A stretch of DNA of 32,907 bases. Source: an uncultured Bacteroidia bacterium (GTDB lineage: Bacteria > Bacteroidota > Bacteroidia > Bacteroidales > F082). Shown here one piece after another: positions 1 to 6,729 of the stretch. The stretch spans positions 1-32,907 of the forward strand of contig CADCML010000023.1 in assembly GCA_902802535.1 (NCBI GenBank), read 5' to 3'. Every line of letters begins with the position of its first letter. Within the stretch, counting starts at the first letter, position 1. Below the pieces are notes generated by a model, which was given only the letters and a program-made list of their open reading frames with translations, made no database searches and was not told where the DNA came from. The translations under genes were made by a program, and so were the position numbers.

Positions 1-1038
1 GGTGTGGATGATGCCACCGACGCGGCCAAAGTGTTCGGCCTTGGCGCGACCGTTGCAGGCCAGCAGCACGTCTTCGATCATCTGACCACAGCTCAATTCC
101 ACTGAGAGGAATCCCTTGACACCCTTGTCGATGAGGTTGCGGATGGCTTGGGTGGGGTAGGGCCACAGGGTGATGGGACGGAGCAGACCGACCTTCAATC
201 CGGCGGCGCGACCGAGTTGCACCGACTTCTGGGCGATACGGGCGCTGGAGCCGTAGGCGACAAATACGTATTCGGCATCGTCGCAGTCGATCATTTCGTA
301 GCGGACTTCATTCTTGGTCACTTCGGCATACTTGCGCTGGAGGGCGCGGTTGTGCTCTTCCATGCGGGCCGAGTCGAGGTCCAAGGAGGTGATGACGCGG
401 TGTTGCGTGCCGCGCTTGCGGCCTGTCAAAGCCCAAGGATATTTGGCCTTGATTTCCTCTTCGGTCATGCGAGGCTTTTGCTCAGGCAACACGACCTTTT
501 CCATCATCTGGCCGATGGCACCGTCGGAGAGGATGCACACTGCCATTCTGTACTTGAAGGCCATTTCGAAGCCCAGCGGCACGAAGTCAGCCATTTCCTG
601 GACGGAGGCAGGAGCGAGGACGATGTTACGATAGTCGCCATTGCCACCACCCTTGGTGTTCTGGAAATAGTCGGCTTGCGAAGGTTGGATGGTGCCCAGA
701 CCCGGGCCGCCACGCACCACGTCAGCAAAGACGCAAGGCACTTCGGCGCCGGCGATGTAGGCCAAACCTTCCTGCTTCAGGCACACGCCTGGGCTGGAGG
801 AAGAGGTCATGACGCGCTTTCCGGCTGCACCGGCGGCGTACACCATGTTGATGGCTGCCAATTCACTTTCTGCTTGAAGAACGACCATTCCGGTGCGTTC
901 GTAAGGGTTCTGTTCCGACAGATACTCAATCACTTCCGACTGGGGAGTGATAGGATATCCGAAATAAGCATCGGCGCCGCAGCGGATGGCGGCCTCGGCC
1001 AATGCCTCGTTACCCTTCATCAGTTTTAATTCTCCCAT
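1..1038 (-). CDS. vorB: 2-oxoacid:ferredoxin oxidoreductase alpha subunit, VorB/KorA-like (partial at C-terminus)
   Basis: Reading leftward from the ATG at 1036-1038 gives 346 codons without a stop, so the gene runs off the left edge; the family is about 360 residues long, so only a short C-terminal tail should be missing. The N-terminus carries the pyrimidine-binding fold of the alpha subunit (motif GYPITPQSEVIEYL near residues 28-41, then AESELAAINMVYAAGAAGKR and a TSSSSPG segment). The family oxidises a branched-chain 2-oxoacid or 2-oxoglutarate to the acyl-CoA and reduces ferredoxin in the cytoplasm. A ferredoxin gene lies immediately upstream in the same direction, as in VorDB/KorDA operons. 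VorB and KorA cannot be told apart from this fragment. There is no Shine-Dalgarno site before the ATG. Confidence 0.88.
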   Translation of the reverse strand, partial: MGELKLMKGNEALAEAAIRCGADAYFGYPITPQSEVIEYLSEQNPYERTGMVVLQAESELAAINMVYAAGAAGKRVMTSSSSPGVCLKQEGLAYIAGAEVPCVFADVVRGGPGLGTIQPSQADYFQNTKGGGNGDYRNIVLAPASVQEMADFVPLGFEMAFKYRMAVCILSDGAIGQMMEKVVLPEQKPRMTEEEIKAKYPWALTGRKRGTQHRVITSLDLDSARMEEHNRALQRKYAEVTKNEVRYEMIDCDDAEYVFVAYGSSARIAQKSVQLGRAAGLKVGLLRPITLWPYPTQAIRNLIDKGVKGFLSVELSCGQMIEDVLLACNGRAKAEHFGRVGGIIHT

Positions 1039-1076
1039 TATGTAAGATTTTTTGATTTGTTAGACAATTGGTTGGA

Positions 1077-1301
1077 TTACAAGGCCTTCTTGTAGACTTT
1101 GATGACGCCGTCGGGGCATGTGATGCCGCAGCTGGCGCAGCCAATGCACGCTTCGGGATTGGCCATGAATGCGTAATTGTAACCTTTTCCGTTTACTTCT
1201 TTTGCCAATTCGATGACACCGCAGGGGCAGGCCGTGATGCAAACACCACAACCTTTGCAACGCTCGATGTCAACCACGATGGCTCCTCTGAATTTTGCCA
1301 T
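1077..1301 (-). CDS. 2[4Fe-4S] ferredoxin, VorD/KorD-type subunit
   Basis: This 74-residue protein has two complete cluster motifs, CKGCGVCITACP near residues 15-26 and CIGCASCGITCP near residues 52-63, which ligate two [4Fe-4S] clusters. Such proteins are the delta or ferredoxin-like subunit of 2-oxoacid:ferredoxin oxidoreductases and carry electrons from the thiamine-diphosphate centre. The gene lies 38 bp upstream of the VorB-like gene in the same direction, so the two are probably co-transcribed. The start ATG at 1299-1301 is preceded by an AT-rich leader with no Shine-Dalgarno site, typical of Bacteroidota. Dedicated subunit versus free ferredoxin is inferred from position. Confidence 0.88.
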   Translation of the reverse strand: MAKFRGAIVVDIERCKGCGVCITACPCGVIELAKEVNGKGYNYAFMANPEACIGCASCGITCPDGVIKVYKKAL

Positions 1302-1475
1302 ATTGATTAGTTTTTAGAATTTGTTGTGTTCTTTTTTTAATGAGCCACGAAATTAGGGAATTTTGGGGAAACGGTGAGCGACTTTTTGTTTTATTTCGCC
1401 GAATCGGGTTAATTTAGATTGATTTTAAATTAAAACGGTGAGGAATCAAACTGTTGTTCTCAAACCTTAGTATCA

Positions 1476-1964
1476 TTAAAGTACTGCAACTTTCCCAACC
1501 TTCTTGTGCAACGACAAAGCCCGCCATCCCATTCTGCTGACGAGGGTTGAGAAAGTCATGCGGTCGTGAACCGGAACTTCCAACTGGTAGGTGTCGGAAA
1601 TAGGTTCAGCCTCGTCCGAAAGGTCAGATGTATCGAAGAAATAGCCTGCTTCGGGTAGCATGTCTTCAGTGATGTCCTGTTGAGAAAGTGGGGTGATGGC
1701 AGTTAGGACTTCCTTTTGTGCTGTAACTGAATAGACAGCGTTTTCAACTTCGGGATGCAGGTAGGCATCGCGCAAGTCCAATTGGCCACCGATGAAAGCC
1801 ATCAAACGCGGCTCAGAAATTTGTACTCCTATATATTTATAGCCTTCGGTTTCCGATTGGCTATACAAAGTGCAGAGGTATCGCGTCCCCGTTGCATCAG
1901 TGGCCACAAGAATTTGCGGCACATCATAATATTCAAGTATTTGGTTCAAAGCGAGTTGTCTCAT
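1476..1964 (-). CDS. Conserved hypothetical protein (possibly DUF6575-like)
   Basis: A 162-residue acidic soluble protein with no signal peptide or membrane segment. Its N-terminus (LALNQILEYYDVPQILVATD, then YLCTLYSQ and KYIGVQIS) recalls small Bacteroidales proteins grouped as DUF6575, but I cannot confirm this here and know no function for them. The start overlaps the stop of the upstream gene at 1961-1964 (ATGA), which implies translational coupling and a shared role. It lies between two host metabolic loci and on the chromosomal side of the attachment site, so it belongs to the host rather than the phage. Confidence 0.65.
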   Translation of the reverse strand: MRQLALNQILEYYDVPQILVATDATGTRYLCTLYSQSETEGYKYIGVQISEPRLMAFIGGQLDLRDAYLHPEVENAVYSVTAQKEVLTAITPLSQQDITEDMLPEAGYFFDTSDLSDEAEPISDTYQLEVPVHDRMTFSTLVSRMGWRALSLHKKVGKVAVL

Positions 1965-2383
1965 AATTCCAGCATTTTGAGGTCGGACAAATCAAAAGCC
2001 TTGGTTCTCCACCAAGTGTAATGTGAAGTGTGTATGCCAGTCTGTTTCACAACGCCTTCTTTTGGATTTAAAGATAAGGCTATAATGCCTTTGAAATGTT
2101 TGAACAGAGGCAGTTTCAAGTTCTTACGTGCCTTGTTTTCGTTATCGATGAGCGATAGGCCTACCGCCAAAGGCAGTTGTTCACCCCAATTCCGATTCGG
2201 GTCTTTCTCGGCATAGGTGGCAAAGTCGTCAGCGTCATAAGAAGTTGCTTTTTTTGATAAGCGAAAAAATGGATGTTCGTAAGGCACCATTATGTCTTCT
2301 GGCGGACAACCTTCCGGCATTTCGCAAGCCCATTTTGGGCTGAACTCTGCTTGGTATTGCTCTATTTTGTACGGTTTTAACAC
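1961..2383 (-). CDS. Hypothetical protein, upstream partner of an overlapping pair
   Basis: I do not recognise this 140-residue protein. It is soluble, rich in Pro, Trp and Lys, with no visible catalytic motif, signal peptide or membrane segment; the C-terminal half contains HYTWWRTKAFDLSDLKML. Its stop overlaps the start of the next gene by four bases, so the two form a tight two-gene unit. A TAnnTTTG box about 23 bp upstream (2406-2413, minus strand) could drive the pair, and the strong terminator at 2444-2478 insulates it from the aminotransferase. A two-gene host accessory unit such as a toxin-antitoxin or immunity pair is possible but unsupported by motifs. Confidence 0.6.
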   Translation of the reverse strand: MLKPYKIEQYQAEFSPKWACEMPEGCPPEDIMVPYEHPFFRLSKKATSYDADDFATYAEKDPNRNWGEQLPLAVGLSLIDNENKARKNLKLPLFKHFKGIIALSLNPKEGVVKQTGIHTSHYTWWRTKAFDLSDLKMLEL

Positions 2384-2405
2384 GGTCTTGATGGACTTTA
2401 CGAGG

Positions 2406-2413
2406 CAAAATTA
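2406..2413 (-). promoter_or_regulatory. Candidate Bacteroidota -7 box for the 1961-2383 gene pair
   Basis: On the minus strand the sequence reads TAATTTTG, a full match to the TAnnTTTG box. It lies about 23 bp before the start of the 140-residue gene and just after a terminator. No good -33 TTTG is seen at the expected spacing, so confidence is limited. Confidence 0.38.
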
Positions 2414-2443
2414 CACATTTTTTCTATTATAGTTGCTTTTGGC

Positions 2444-2478
2444 AAAAAAATAGGGACGCAAACCAAGTCACGTCCCTA
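2444..2478 (-). terminator. Rho-independent terminator of the aminotransferase gene
   Basis: On the minus strand TAGGGACG (2471-2478) pairs perfectly with CGTCCCTA (2451-2458), an 8-bp stem followed by a run of seven T (2444-2450). It lies 27 bp beyond the aminotransferase stop. Confidence 0.85.
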
Positions 2479-2504
2479 ACTCATAACTCCACACTCCTAA
2501 CTTC

Positions 2505-3824
2505 TCACTTCACTGGATGGTCTTCGGCAAACGCCTTCAACCGCTCCGCCAAAATCGGAATCTCTTCCCTTTGGATGAGCGAGGTGCAGGCGCGGATGCC
2601 TTGCTTGGTGCTGCCGCAGGTGTCCAACGAGATGCCGGAAACGCCGTAGTAGAGCATCTCTTCCACGAGGTCGGCACCAGTGAAGCCCGGATAGCAGAAC
2701 GTGAAGTAGAAACCATCAGCGATGGGCTCGCCGCAGTCTTCGTCGTAGGTGATGTAGAAGCCGTTGTCGGTGAAGGCTTTCTTCATCAGCTCGGCCTTGC
2801 GACCGTATTCCAACACGTCGTCGCGGTAGCAATAAGTGCCATCGTTGACGGCCTTCATCACGGCGGCCAAAGCGTATTGTGCCGAGTGCGAAGTACCTGA
2901 GCTCAACGGGTGCAAAGCACCGAAGAGGAAGGCACGCAGGAAGACTTCCTGTCCACAGAAGGCTTTCAGGTCGGGATAGTGGCGTGCGGCCAACTTGTTG
3001 CTGATGCCGATGATGGCACAACGTTCGCCGGCGTAGCTGAAGGCCTTGGAGCTGGAAATCATCAGGATGTAGTTGTCGGTGTACTTGCCCACGGTGGGTT
3101 GGTAAGGCTCTTCGCCGGGGTGGCTGTAGTCCTTGCGGAAGTCCATGCCGAAGTAGGCGAGGTCTTCCATGACGATGACGTCATACTTGTTGGCCATTTC
3201 GCCGATGATGCGCAGTTCCTCGTCGGTGAGGCACACCCATGTCGGGTTGTTGGGGTTGGAGTAGAGCATGCTGTGGATGTTGCCTTTGCTCAGCACCTCT
3301 TCGAGTTTGCCGCGCAGTTTTTCGCCACGGTACTCGTAGATGTCGAAATGCTCCATCGGGATGCCCAACACCTTGTTTTGGAACTTATGCACGGGGAAGC
3401 CCGGGTCGATGAAGAGCACGGTGTTCTTCTTGACGTTGGTGTGACCGGCAATCATGAAGGAGGCGAAACCACCTTGCATGGAGCCGACCGTCGGGATGCA
3501 GTTGGTGGCATCCACGTCGAGGTTGAGGAAGTTTTTGATGAAGCGCGAGGCTTCTTTCTTTAAAATAGGTGCGCCATCGATGGGCGGATAGTTGGCGGCC
3601 ACGCCATCCTGCAGGGCCTTGATTTGGGCTTCTACACCCACTTTGGCTGCTGGCAGACCAGGGTTGCCAATCTCCATGTGGATGAATTTCTTGCCGCAGG
3701 CGGCTTCGATGTCGCGGGCCAACTTGTTGATTTCGCGGATGCCAGCCTTGCCGATGCAGGGCAGACCGCTTTCTGCAAAGAGTTTCTTTGCCAAATCTTG
3801 GGGTACGATATTGTGTTGCATCAT
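2505..3824 (-). CDS. PLP-dependent aminotransferase, class I/II fold
   Basis: The true protein is most likely 439 residues starting at the ATG at 3822-3824 (or the next Met, 3819-3821). The reading frame stays open to 4061, but that extension runs back through the tRNA fragment and terminator and is not believable; a TATCTTTG promoter box 35 bp upstream of the chosen start supports the shorter form. Fold-type I features are visible: MLYSNPNNPTWVCLTDEELR (substrate/PLP site), VIVMEDLAYFG (PLP-ring Asp and Tyr) and ISSSKAFSYAGERCAI containing the Schiff-base Lys. The family transfers amino groups between amino acids and 2-oxoacids; the substrate cannot be told. The start has no Shine-Dalgarno site, like the other host genes here. 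Confidence 0.9.
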   Translation of the reverse strand: MMQHNIVPQDLAKKLFAESGLPCIGKAGIREINKLARDIEAACGKKFIHMEIGNPGLPAAKVGVEAQIKALQDGVAANYPPIDGAPILKKEASRFIKNFLNLDVDATNCIPTVGSMQGGFASFMIAGHTNVKKNTVLFIDPGFPVHKFQNKVLGIPMEHFDIYEYRGEKLRGKLEEVLSKGNIHSMLYSNPNNPTWVCLTDEELRIIGEMANKYDVIVMEDLAYFGMDFRKDYSHPGEEPYQPTVGKYTDNYILMISSSKAFSYAGERCAIIGISNKLAARHYPDLKAFCGQEVFLRAFLFGALHPLSSGTSHSAQYALAAVMKAVNDGTYCYRDDVLEYGRKAELMKKAFTDNGFYITYDEDCGEPIADGFYFTFCYPGFTGADLVEEMLYYGVSGISLDTCGSTKQGIRACTSLIQREEIPILAERLKAFAEDHPVK

Positions 3825-3858
3825 ATCAATTTTGGAAAATTTCTTTTTTATCGAACGG

Positions 3859-3889
3859 CAAAGATAGTGATTTATTTGACATGTGCAAT
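3859..3889 (-). promoter_or_regulatory. Promoter of the aminotransferase gene
   Basis: On the minus strand TATCTTTG (3859-3866) is a perfect TAnnTTTG -7 box. Nineteen bases upstream is ATTG (3886-3889), one change from the -33 consensus TTTG. It lies 35 bp before the chosen start and argues against the 518-residue version of the gene. Confidence 0.7.
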
Positions 3890-3920
3890 AAAAAAAGCGG
3901 GCAATTTGTTTTTGCTCGCT
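3888..3920 (-). terminator. Rho-independent terminator downstream of the tRNA 3' end
   Basis: On the minus strand AGCGAGC (3914-3920) pairs with GCCCGCT (3896-3902) with one internal mismatch, followed by a T run (3888-3895). It starts 6 bp beyond the tRNA 3' end and was probably the terminator of the original tRNA transcript. Confidence 0.7.
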
Positions 3921-3925
3921 TTTCG

Positions 3926-3964
3926 TGGGACGTACTGGACTCGAACCAGTGACTACCGAGACCA
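3926..3964 (-). other. Prophage left attachment site: 3' fragment of a tRNA gene
   Basis: On the minus strand the last bases form a perfect tRNA T-arm (stem ACTGG/CCAGT at 3946-3950 and 3934-3938, loop TTCGAGT) followed by an acceptor 3' strand ACGTCCC and discriminator A at 3926. The matching 5' strand GGGACGT is absent in the next 170 bp, so no full tRNA is present. Phage-type genes begin on the side where the 5' half should be, and host genes lie on the 3' side. This is the geometry expected when a phage integrates in a tRNA gene and displaces its original 3' end. The bases before the T-arm suggest a type II (Leu-like) variable region, but identity is uncertain. No CCA is encoded. Confidence 0.8.
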
Positions 3965-4031
3965 ATACCGCGACTTCCATCCGTCTGAAATTCAGCCTGT
4001 TGTTATTCCTATTTTCTTCGTTTTTCCATGG

Positions 4032-4069
4032 TTTTGCGCCGTTTTTGCGCCGATTTTTCATGGGCGCAA
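4032..4069. repeat. GCGCC-containing direct and inverted repeats next to the attachment site
   Basis: TTTTGCGCC occurs at 4032-4040 and again at 4043-4051, followed by an inverted copy of the core, GGCGCAA, at 4063-4069. Spaced short repeats inside the phage beside the core site are typical of arm-type sites for a tyrosine integrase or of excisionase sites. This role is inferred from position only. Confidence 0.4.
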
Positions 4070-4121
4070 TGATAGCGCATATATCTGTTATTCAGTTTGT
4101 TGTGTTGAAAATCAATATTGA

Positions 4122-4448
4122 TTAGTATTCAAGCTTTATAGACTTATGAAGCCATCGATGCGGTGCTGTCGGAGAGATGTATCCTAAATCCATTAGTTTA
4201 TGATAGGTATTAAGGAAATTACTCATCATATCGTCGAAGTCAGTTCCTCGAACCTTGAAGAGAAAGTTACTCGTGCTGAACCCAGAAGAGGTTTCTCTTG
4301 AATAGAAGGCTTGAAAAGAACAGTCGTTGCCATAACGGTCCATTTTGACGAACAAAGGCCGATACGAATAACCGTTGAATGAGATATGCTTGGCAACATC
4401 CCGAAGCGCATCGTTTAAGATGACTAATTCGTTAAAAGGCTTGTCCAT
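4122..4448 (-). CDS. Hypothetical protein of the immunity cassette, related to its neighbour
   Basis: An unrecognised 108-residue soluble protein, last gene of the leftward phage operon. Residues near 62-87 (SNFLFKVRGTDFDDMMSNFL, ending in KL) align with NKFLFKVSGETYEEVATKLS of the upstream gene with the same spacing, so the two appear to share a domain and may have arisen by duplication. There is no membrane segment or catalytic motif. Its position behind a repressor, at the lysogenic end of the prophage, is where superinfection-exclusion and other lysogen-expressed genes sit; that role is only a guess. The stop codon overlaps a perfect 14-bp palindrome at 4110-4123. Confidence 0.6.
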   Translation of the reverse strand: MDKPFNELVILNDALRDVAKHISFNGYSYRPLFVKMDRYGNDCSFQAFYSRETSSGFSTSNFLFKVRGTDFDDMMSNFLNTYHKLMDLGYISPTAPHRWLHKSIKLEY

Positions 4449-4457
4449 CTTCTTTTT

Positions 4458-4829
4458 CTAATTAGATTCTATTGGACTAATATGTTCGCACATATCAAAC
4501 CCTGTTTGTTTCGGAGCCCCCTTCATATTCAACCAAATCTTACCTTTTTCGATGCGGTTTCGCACGGGCAATTTGTCAAATGCTTCGGAAAGTTTAGTCG
4601 CAACTTCTTCATAAGTTTCGCCTGAAACTTTGAAAAGGAATTTATTAGGGTCAATAAGATTGTCTTTTCGCAACATGGCATACATCCCATTGAAAAGAGG
4701 GTCTTCGCCGTCTGCATTTTTGATTATTATTGGAACATACATTTTGTCGTTTTTCTCACTAATACCGTTGTTTTTGTTGTAGAACAAGTATGGAGGAATG
4801 TCGTTTAATGAAGAATACTTTTTATTCAT
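4458..4829 (-). CDS. Hypothetical protein of the immunity cassette
   Basis: An unrecognised 123-residue soluble protein directly downstream of the repressor gene (5-bp gap) and 9 bp upstream of its partial paralogue. The shared part is FLFKVSGETYEEVATKLSEA around residues 64-83. The N-terminus is rich in Asn and Lys. The three-gene leftward unit (repressor, this gene, its paralogue) would be transcribed in the lysogen, so the proteins may act in the repressed state, but no motif identifies a function. Confidence 0.6.
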   Translation of the reverse strand: MNKKYSSLNDIPPYLFYNKNNGISEKNDKMYVPIIIKNADGEDPLFNGMYAMLRKDNLIDPNKFLFKVSGETYEEVATKLSEAFDKLPVRNRIEKGKIWLNMKGAPKQTGFDMCEHISPIESN

Positions 4830-4834
4830 AATGT

Positions 4835-5167
4835 TTAAGTGTTTGATTTCAAAATCTCATACAGATTCTTGTCCTTAATGTACCGCAACACTTCATCGCT
4901 TTTTTCCTTTTCGATTTCGATGTGCAGTACTACTTTGGTACGTTGGTCTTCTTCGTTTTTGGGCTGAGTAAACGGAGCAACGAAGTCTTGTCCCAAAATC
5001 TGGGAAATGGTAAATAATTCTTTTACCCCCCAATCATCTTTCTTGAACCTTCCGTTCAAAGTTTGCTTCGAAATGCCCATCTTTTGAGCAATTTCAACCT
5101 GGCTGTAATTACTTTGTTTACAAGCCTCTTTGATGACTTGACCGAGATGAATTTCTTTCATGTTCAT
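4835..5167 (-). CDS. XRE-family (Cro/CI-type) transcriptional regulator, probable prophage repressor
   Basis: A 110-residue protein with an N-terminal helix-turn-helix: YSQVEIAQKMGISKQTLNGR near residues 21-40 matches the XRE pattern, with the recognition helix at SKQTLNGR. A following segment (VKELFTISQILGQDFVAPF) completes the five-helix domain. The C-terminal 40 residues (KVVLHIEIEKEKSDEVLRYI) look like a short oligomerisation segment and there is no LexA-type protease domain, so SOS self-cleavage is not expected. It is transcribed away from the early operon, and the intergenic region holds a palindrome overlapping the early promoter, as expected for a lysogeny repressor. Met3 is an alternative start. 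Confidence 0.8.
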   Translation of the reverse strand: MNMKEIHLGQVIKEACKQSNYSQVEIAQKMGISKQTLNGRFKKDDWGVKELFTISQILGQDFVAPFTQPKNEEDQRTKVVLHIEIEKEKSDEVLRYIKDKNLYEILKSNT

Positions 5168-5246
5168 AATGTTCTAATTTACAAATGATTATTGAATTTG
5201 AATTGGTGTCTGAGTAAAATTGTTGATAACTTTTGTAAAAAAATTC

Positions 5247-5276
5247 TTGACCGAGTAAATAAATTATTTACTTTTG
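5247..5276 (+). promoter_or_regulatory. Early rightward promoter with embedded palindromic operator
   Basis: TACTTTTG at 5269-5276 is a perfect TAnnTTTG -7 box and TTGA at 5247-5250 lies 18 bp upstream as a -33 box. Between and overlapping them is the perfect palindrome AGTAAATAAATTATTTACT (5254-5272; 9-bp arms, one-base centre). A further half-site GAGTAAA occurs at 5212-5218, 41 bp from the one at 5253-5259. A repressor bound here would block early transcription, and the XRE protein encoded just to the left is the natural candidate. Confidence 0.75.
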
Positions 5277-5322
5277 CAATTCGTAAGACGAAACGAAAAT
5301 ACATCAACAAAACGAAAACGAA

Positions 5323-5532
5323 ATGACACAATTTGAAGAATTTATCAACGCGATTCCCCATGGCCGATACGACGAGTTTCGTAAAAGAGTTGTCACCGCC
5401 TGTGGCGTGAGCGATGGGCTTTGGAGAATGTGGAAGACAGGTACACCCGTCAAGACGGAGGAAAACCGAAAAGCCATCAACCGCATCGCCCTCGACATGT
5501 TCGGCAAGGCGGTGTTCACCGAAGAATCATAA
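5323..5532 (+). CDS. Small Cro-like DNA-binding protein, first early gene
   Basis: A 69-residue protein, first gene rightward of the operator. The segment EFRKRVVTACGVSDGLWRMW followed by EENRKAINRIALDMFG has the helical spacing of a compact helix-turn-helix seen in small Bacteroidota phage regulators, where an NRIALELFG-like end is common. By position it corresponds to Cro: a short regulator divergent from a CI-like repressor. The start is the only in-frame ATG after the promoter and has an A-rich leader without Shine-Dalgarno sequence. DNA binding is inferred, not shown. Confidence 0.6.
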   Translation: MTQFEEFINAIPHGRYDEFRKRVVTACGVSDGLWRMWKTGTPVKTEENRKAINRIALDMFGKAVFTEES

Positions 5533-5565
5533 ACAATCATTCACTAACTCAAAATCAACAACAAC

Positions 5566-5808
5566 ATGAACGGAAAATGCATCATCATCGAATATTGTCT
5601 GGGGCTATACAGCACAGAAATAGTCAACTTGGACAACACCAAGATTGAACAGATTAAAACTCGACTGTCCCGTCATGGTGCCTATAAGGCCGCTATGGCT
5701 TGGGTGGCGCAATTCAACCTGCCCGTCAGGGTGAAACACGGCTCGTTGCTGACCATGCCAGAGCAAAAAGACATCGAATGGTATCATCTGAAAGGAGGTG
5801 CCCAATGA
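5566..5808 (+). CDS. Hypothetical early phage protein
   Basis: An unrecognised 80-residue protein with a helical middle (TKIEQIKTRLSRHGAYKAAM). Two points are notable. Its 5' leader and first codons (5546-5570) are identical over 25 nt to those before the HicB gene (27330-27354). Its C-terminus ends in KGGAQ because the last codons contain the Shine-Dalgarno site AAAGGAGGTG of the next gene, whose ATG overlaps this stop codon. It is translationally coupled to the zinc-ribbon gene at 5805. Confidence 0.6.
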   Translation: MNGKCIIIEYCLGLYSTEIVNLDNTKIEQIKTRLSRHGAYKAAMAWVAQFNLPVRVKHGSLLTMPEQKDIEWYHLKGGAQ

Positions 5809-6074
5809 GTTGCGATTGCATCAAAAGACTGGAAGGTGTGCTTACCGAAAAGATGAAGGAAGCTTACCCCAATGGTGAAGTGAAGGAACCAGTTGAGTTC
5901 CAAAATAAGAGCTTGGTGTTCGGCGCCGATGGCAAAACGATGGTGATACTCACTAATCAAAGCATCGGAAAAGTAGTCGTGGGAAAAACTATAAAGAAAT
6001 ATACCGTCAGTATACTCCCAAAGTATTGCCCTTATTGCGGCAAGCCTTTAGAAGAGGAAGGAGGCCGGCAATGA
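5805..6074 (+). CDS. Small zinc-ribbon-like early protein
   Basis: An 89-residue protein with an N-terminal CDC (residues 3-5) and a C-terminal YCPYCGKPL near residues 75-83, together able to bind zinc as a ribbon. Beta-rich sequence lies between. The open frame extends upstream to 5700, but the ATG at 5805 follows an excellent Shine-Dalgarno site (5791-5800) and overlaps the previous stop, so it is the start. CxC...CPYCG proteins are common in Bacteroidota phages and have no assigned role. It ends in GGRQ, again reflecting an embedded ribosome-binding site for the next gene. Confidence 0.65.
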   Translation: MSCDCIKRLEGVLTEKMKEAYPNGEVKEPVEFQNKSLVFGADGKTMVILTNQSIGKVVVGKTIKKYTVSILPKYCPYCGKPLEEEGGRQ

Positions 6075-6250
6075 AACCCAAGAAGCAACCCGAAAAGAAG
6101 TACACCATGAGCGAACTGCGCGAAATGGAAGAAAGCCAGCTTGACGAAATCATCGCCGCCCGCAAGTACATCAAGGAAGGCGACCGCCCATGTGTCGACC
6201 GTGGCGCAAAGATGTTGCTCATTATCGACAAACAAAAAGGATGGAGGTGA
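6071..6250 (+). CDS. Small basic hypothetical early protein
   Basis: A 59-residue Lys-rich, mainly helical protein with no recognised domain. The ATG at 6071 overlaps the previous stop (ATGA) and follows GGAGG at about 6060-6064, so the longer open frame from 6026 is not the real start. It is followed within 4 bp by the ASCH gene, whose ribosome-binding site (GGAGGTGAG) overlaps its last codons. Confidence 0.55.
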   Translation: MKPKKQPEKKYTMSELREMEESQLDEIIAARKYIKEGDRPCVDRGAKMLLIIDKQKGWR

Positions 6251-6253
6251 GTG

Positions 6254-6610
6254 ATGAAAATACTGCACTTATCCCTTAAAGCAAAGTGGTACGATATGAT
6301 TGAGAGAGGTGAAAAGACAGAAGAGTACCGCGAGATAAAGCCTTATTGGGAAAAACGCCTTATTGATTACAAGGCTTTGAAAGCCAATTACCAAGCCATT
6401 GCCTTAAAAAGATATATGTTAGGCATTTGGACGGATGTATGTAAGGCTTTTCCACGAGGATACACACATGTTCTTTTGCGCCGTGGCTATACAAAACGCA
6501 CTTTGCTTTTCGGATTGGATGAAATCAAAATGGGTACAGGAAATCCTGATTTGGGCGCACCTGAAGAACCAGTGTTCATCATCAAACTTGGAGAAAGGTG
6601 CAACCAATGA
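6254..6610 (+). CDS. ASCH/PUA-like domain protein
   Basis: A 118-residue protein starting MKILHLSLKAKWYDMIERGE and continuing KTEEYREIKPYWEKRL, the N-terminal pattern of small ASCH-domain proteins (a PUA-like beta-barrel expected to bind RNA or modified nucleobases). The conserved Lys, Glu and Arg of the GEKTEEYR segment line the ligand pocket in that family. The ATG at 6254 follows GGAGGTGAG; the GTG one codon upstream is an alternative. Its role in the phage is unknown: RNA binding, base removal and anti-defence are all possible. Confidence 0.65.
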   Translation: MKILHLSLKAKWYDMIERGEKTEEYREIKPYWEKRLIDYKALKANYQAIALKRYMLGIWTDVCKAFPRGYTHVLLRRGYTKRTLLFGLDEIKMGTGNPDLGAPEEPVFIIKLGERCNQ

Positions 6611-6729
6611 TCCACTGCATCGAATGTGAAGCCGTCAACGACTACCCCTGCGAACAATACGGAGCCTGCCCCAACGACGACGACTTCCAAGAAAAAGTAA
6701 TCGAATATTGGAAAGGGAAAGAACAATGA
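6607..6729 (+). CDS. Cys-rich 40-residue early protein
   Basis: A very small gene bounded on both sides by 4-bp ATGA overlaps (6607-6610 and 6726-6729), which supports real translation despite its size. The protein begins MIHCIECEAVNDYPCEQYGA and has four cysteines at residues 4, 7, 15 and 21 (CxxC...C...C), a spacing able to bind zinc. It is one of several Cys4 mini-proteins in this operon. No function is known. Confidence 0.5.
   Translation: MIHCIECEAVNDYPCEQYGACPNDDDFQEKVIEYWKGKEQ

Noticed and set aside
148-1029. Long plus-strand ORF opposite the VorB-like gene
   Set aside because: It is antisense to a clear enzyme gene and has no recognisable motif; long antisense frames are common in GC-rich coding DNA.
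1348-1355. Promoter for the ferredoxin gene (TAATTTCG on the minus strand)
   Set aside because: It has one mismatch to the -7 box and no -33 partner at the right spacing; too weak to annotate. Nothing else is seen in 1302-1475.
3825-4061. N-terminal extension of the aminotransferase to 518 residues
   Set aside because: It is encoded by the tRNA 3' fragment, a terminator and a promoter; homology-like sequence starts only at the Met at 3824/3821.
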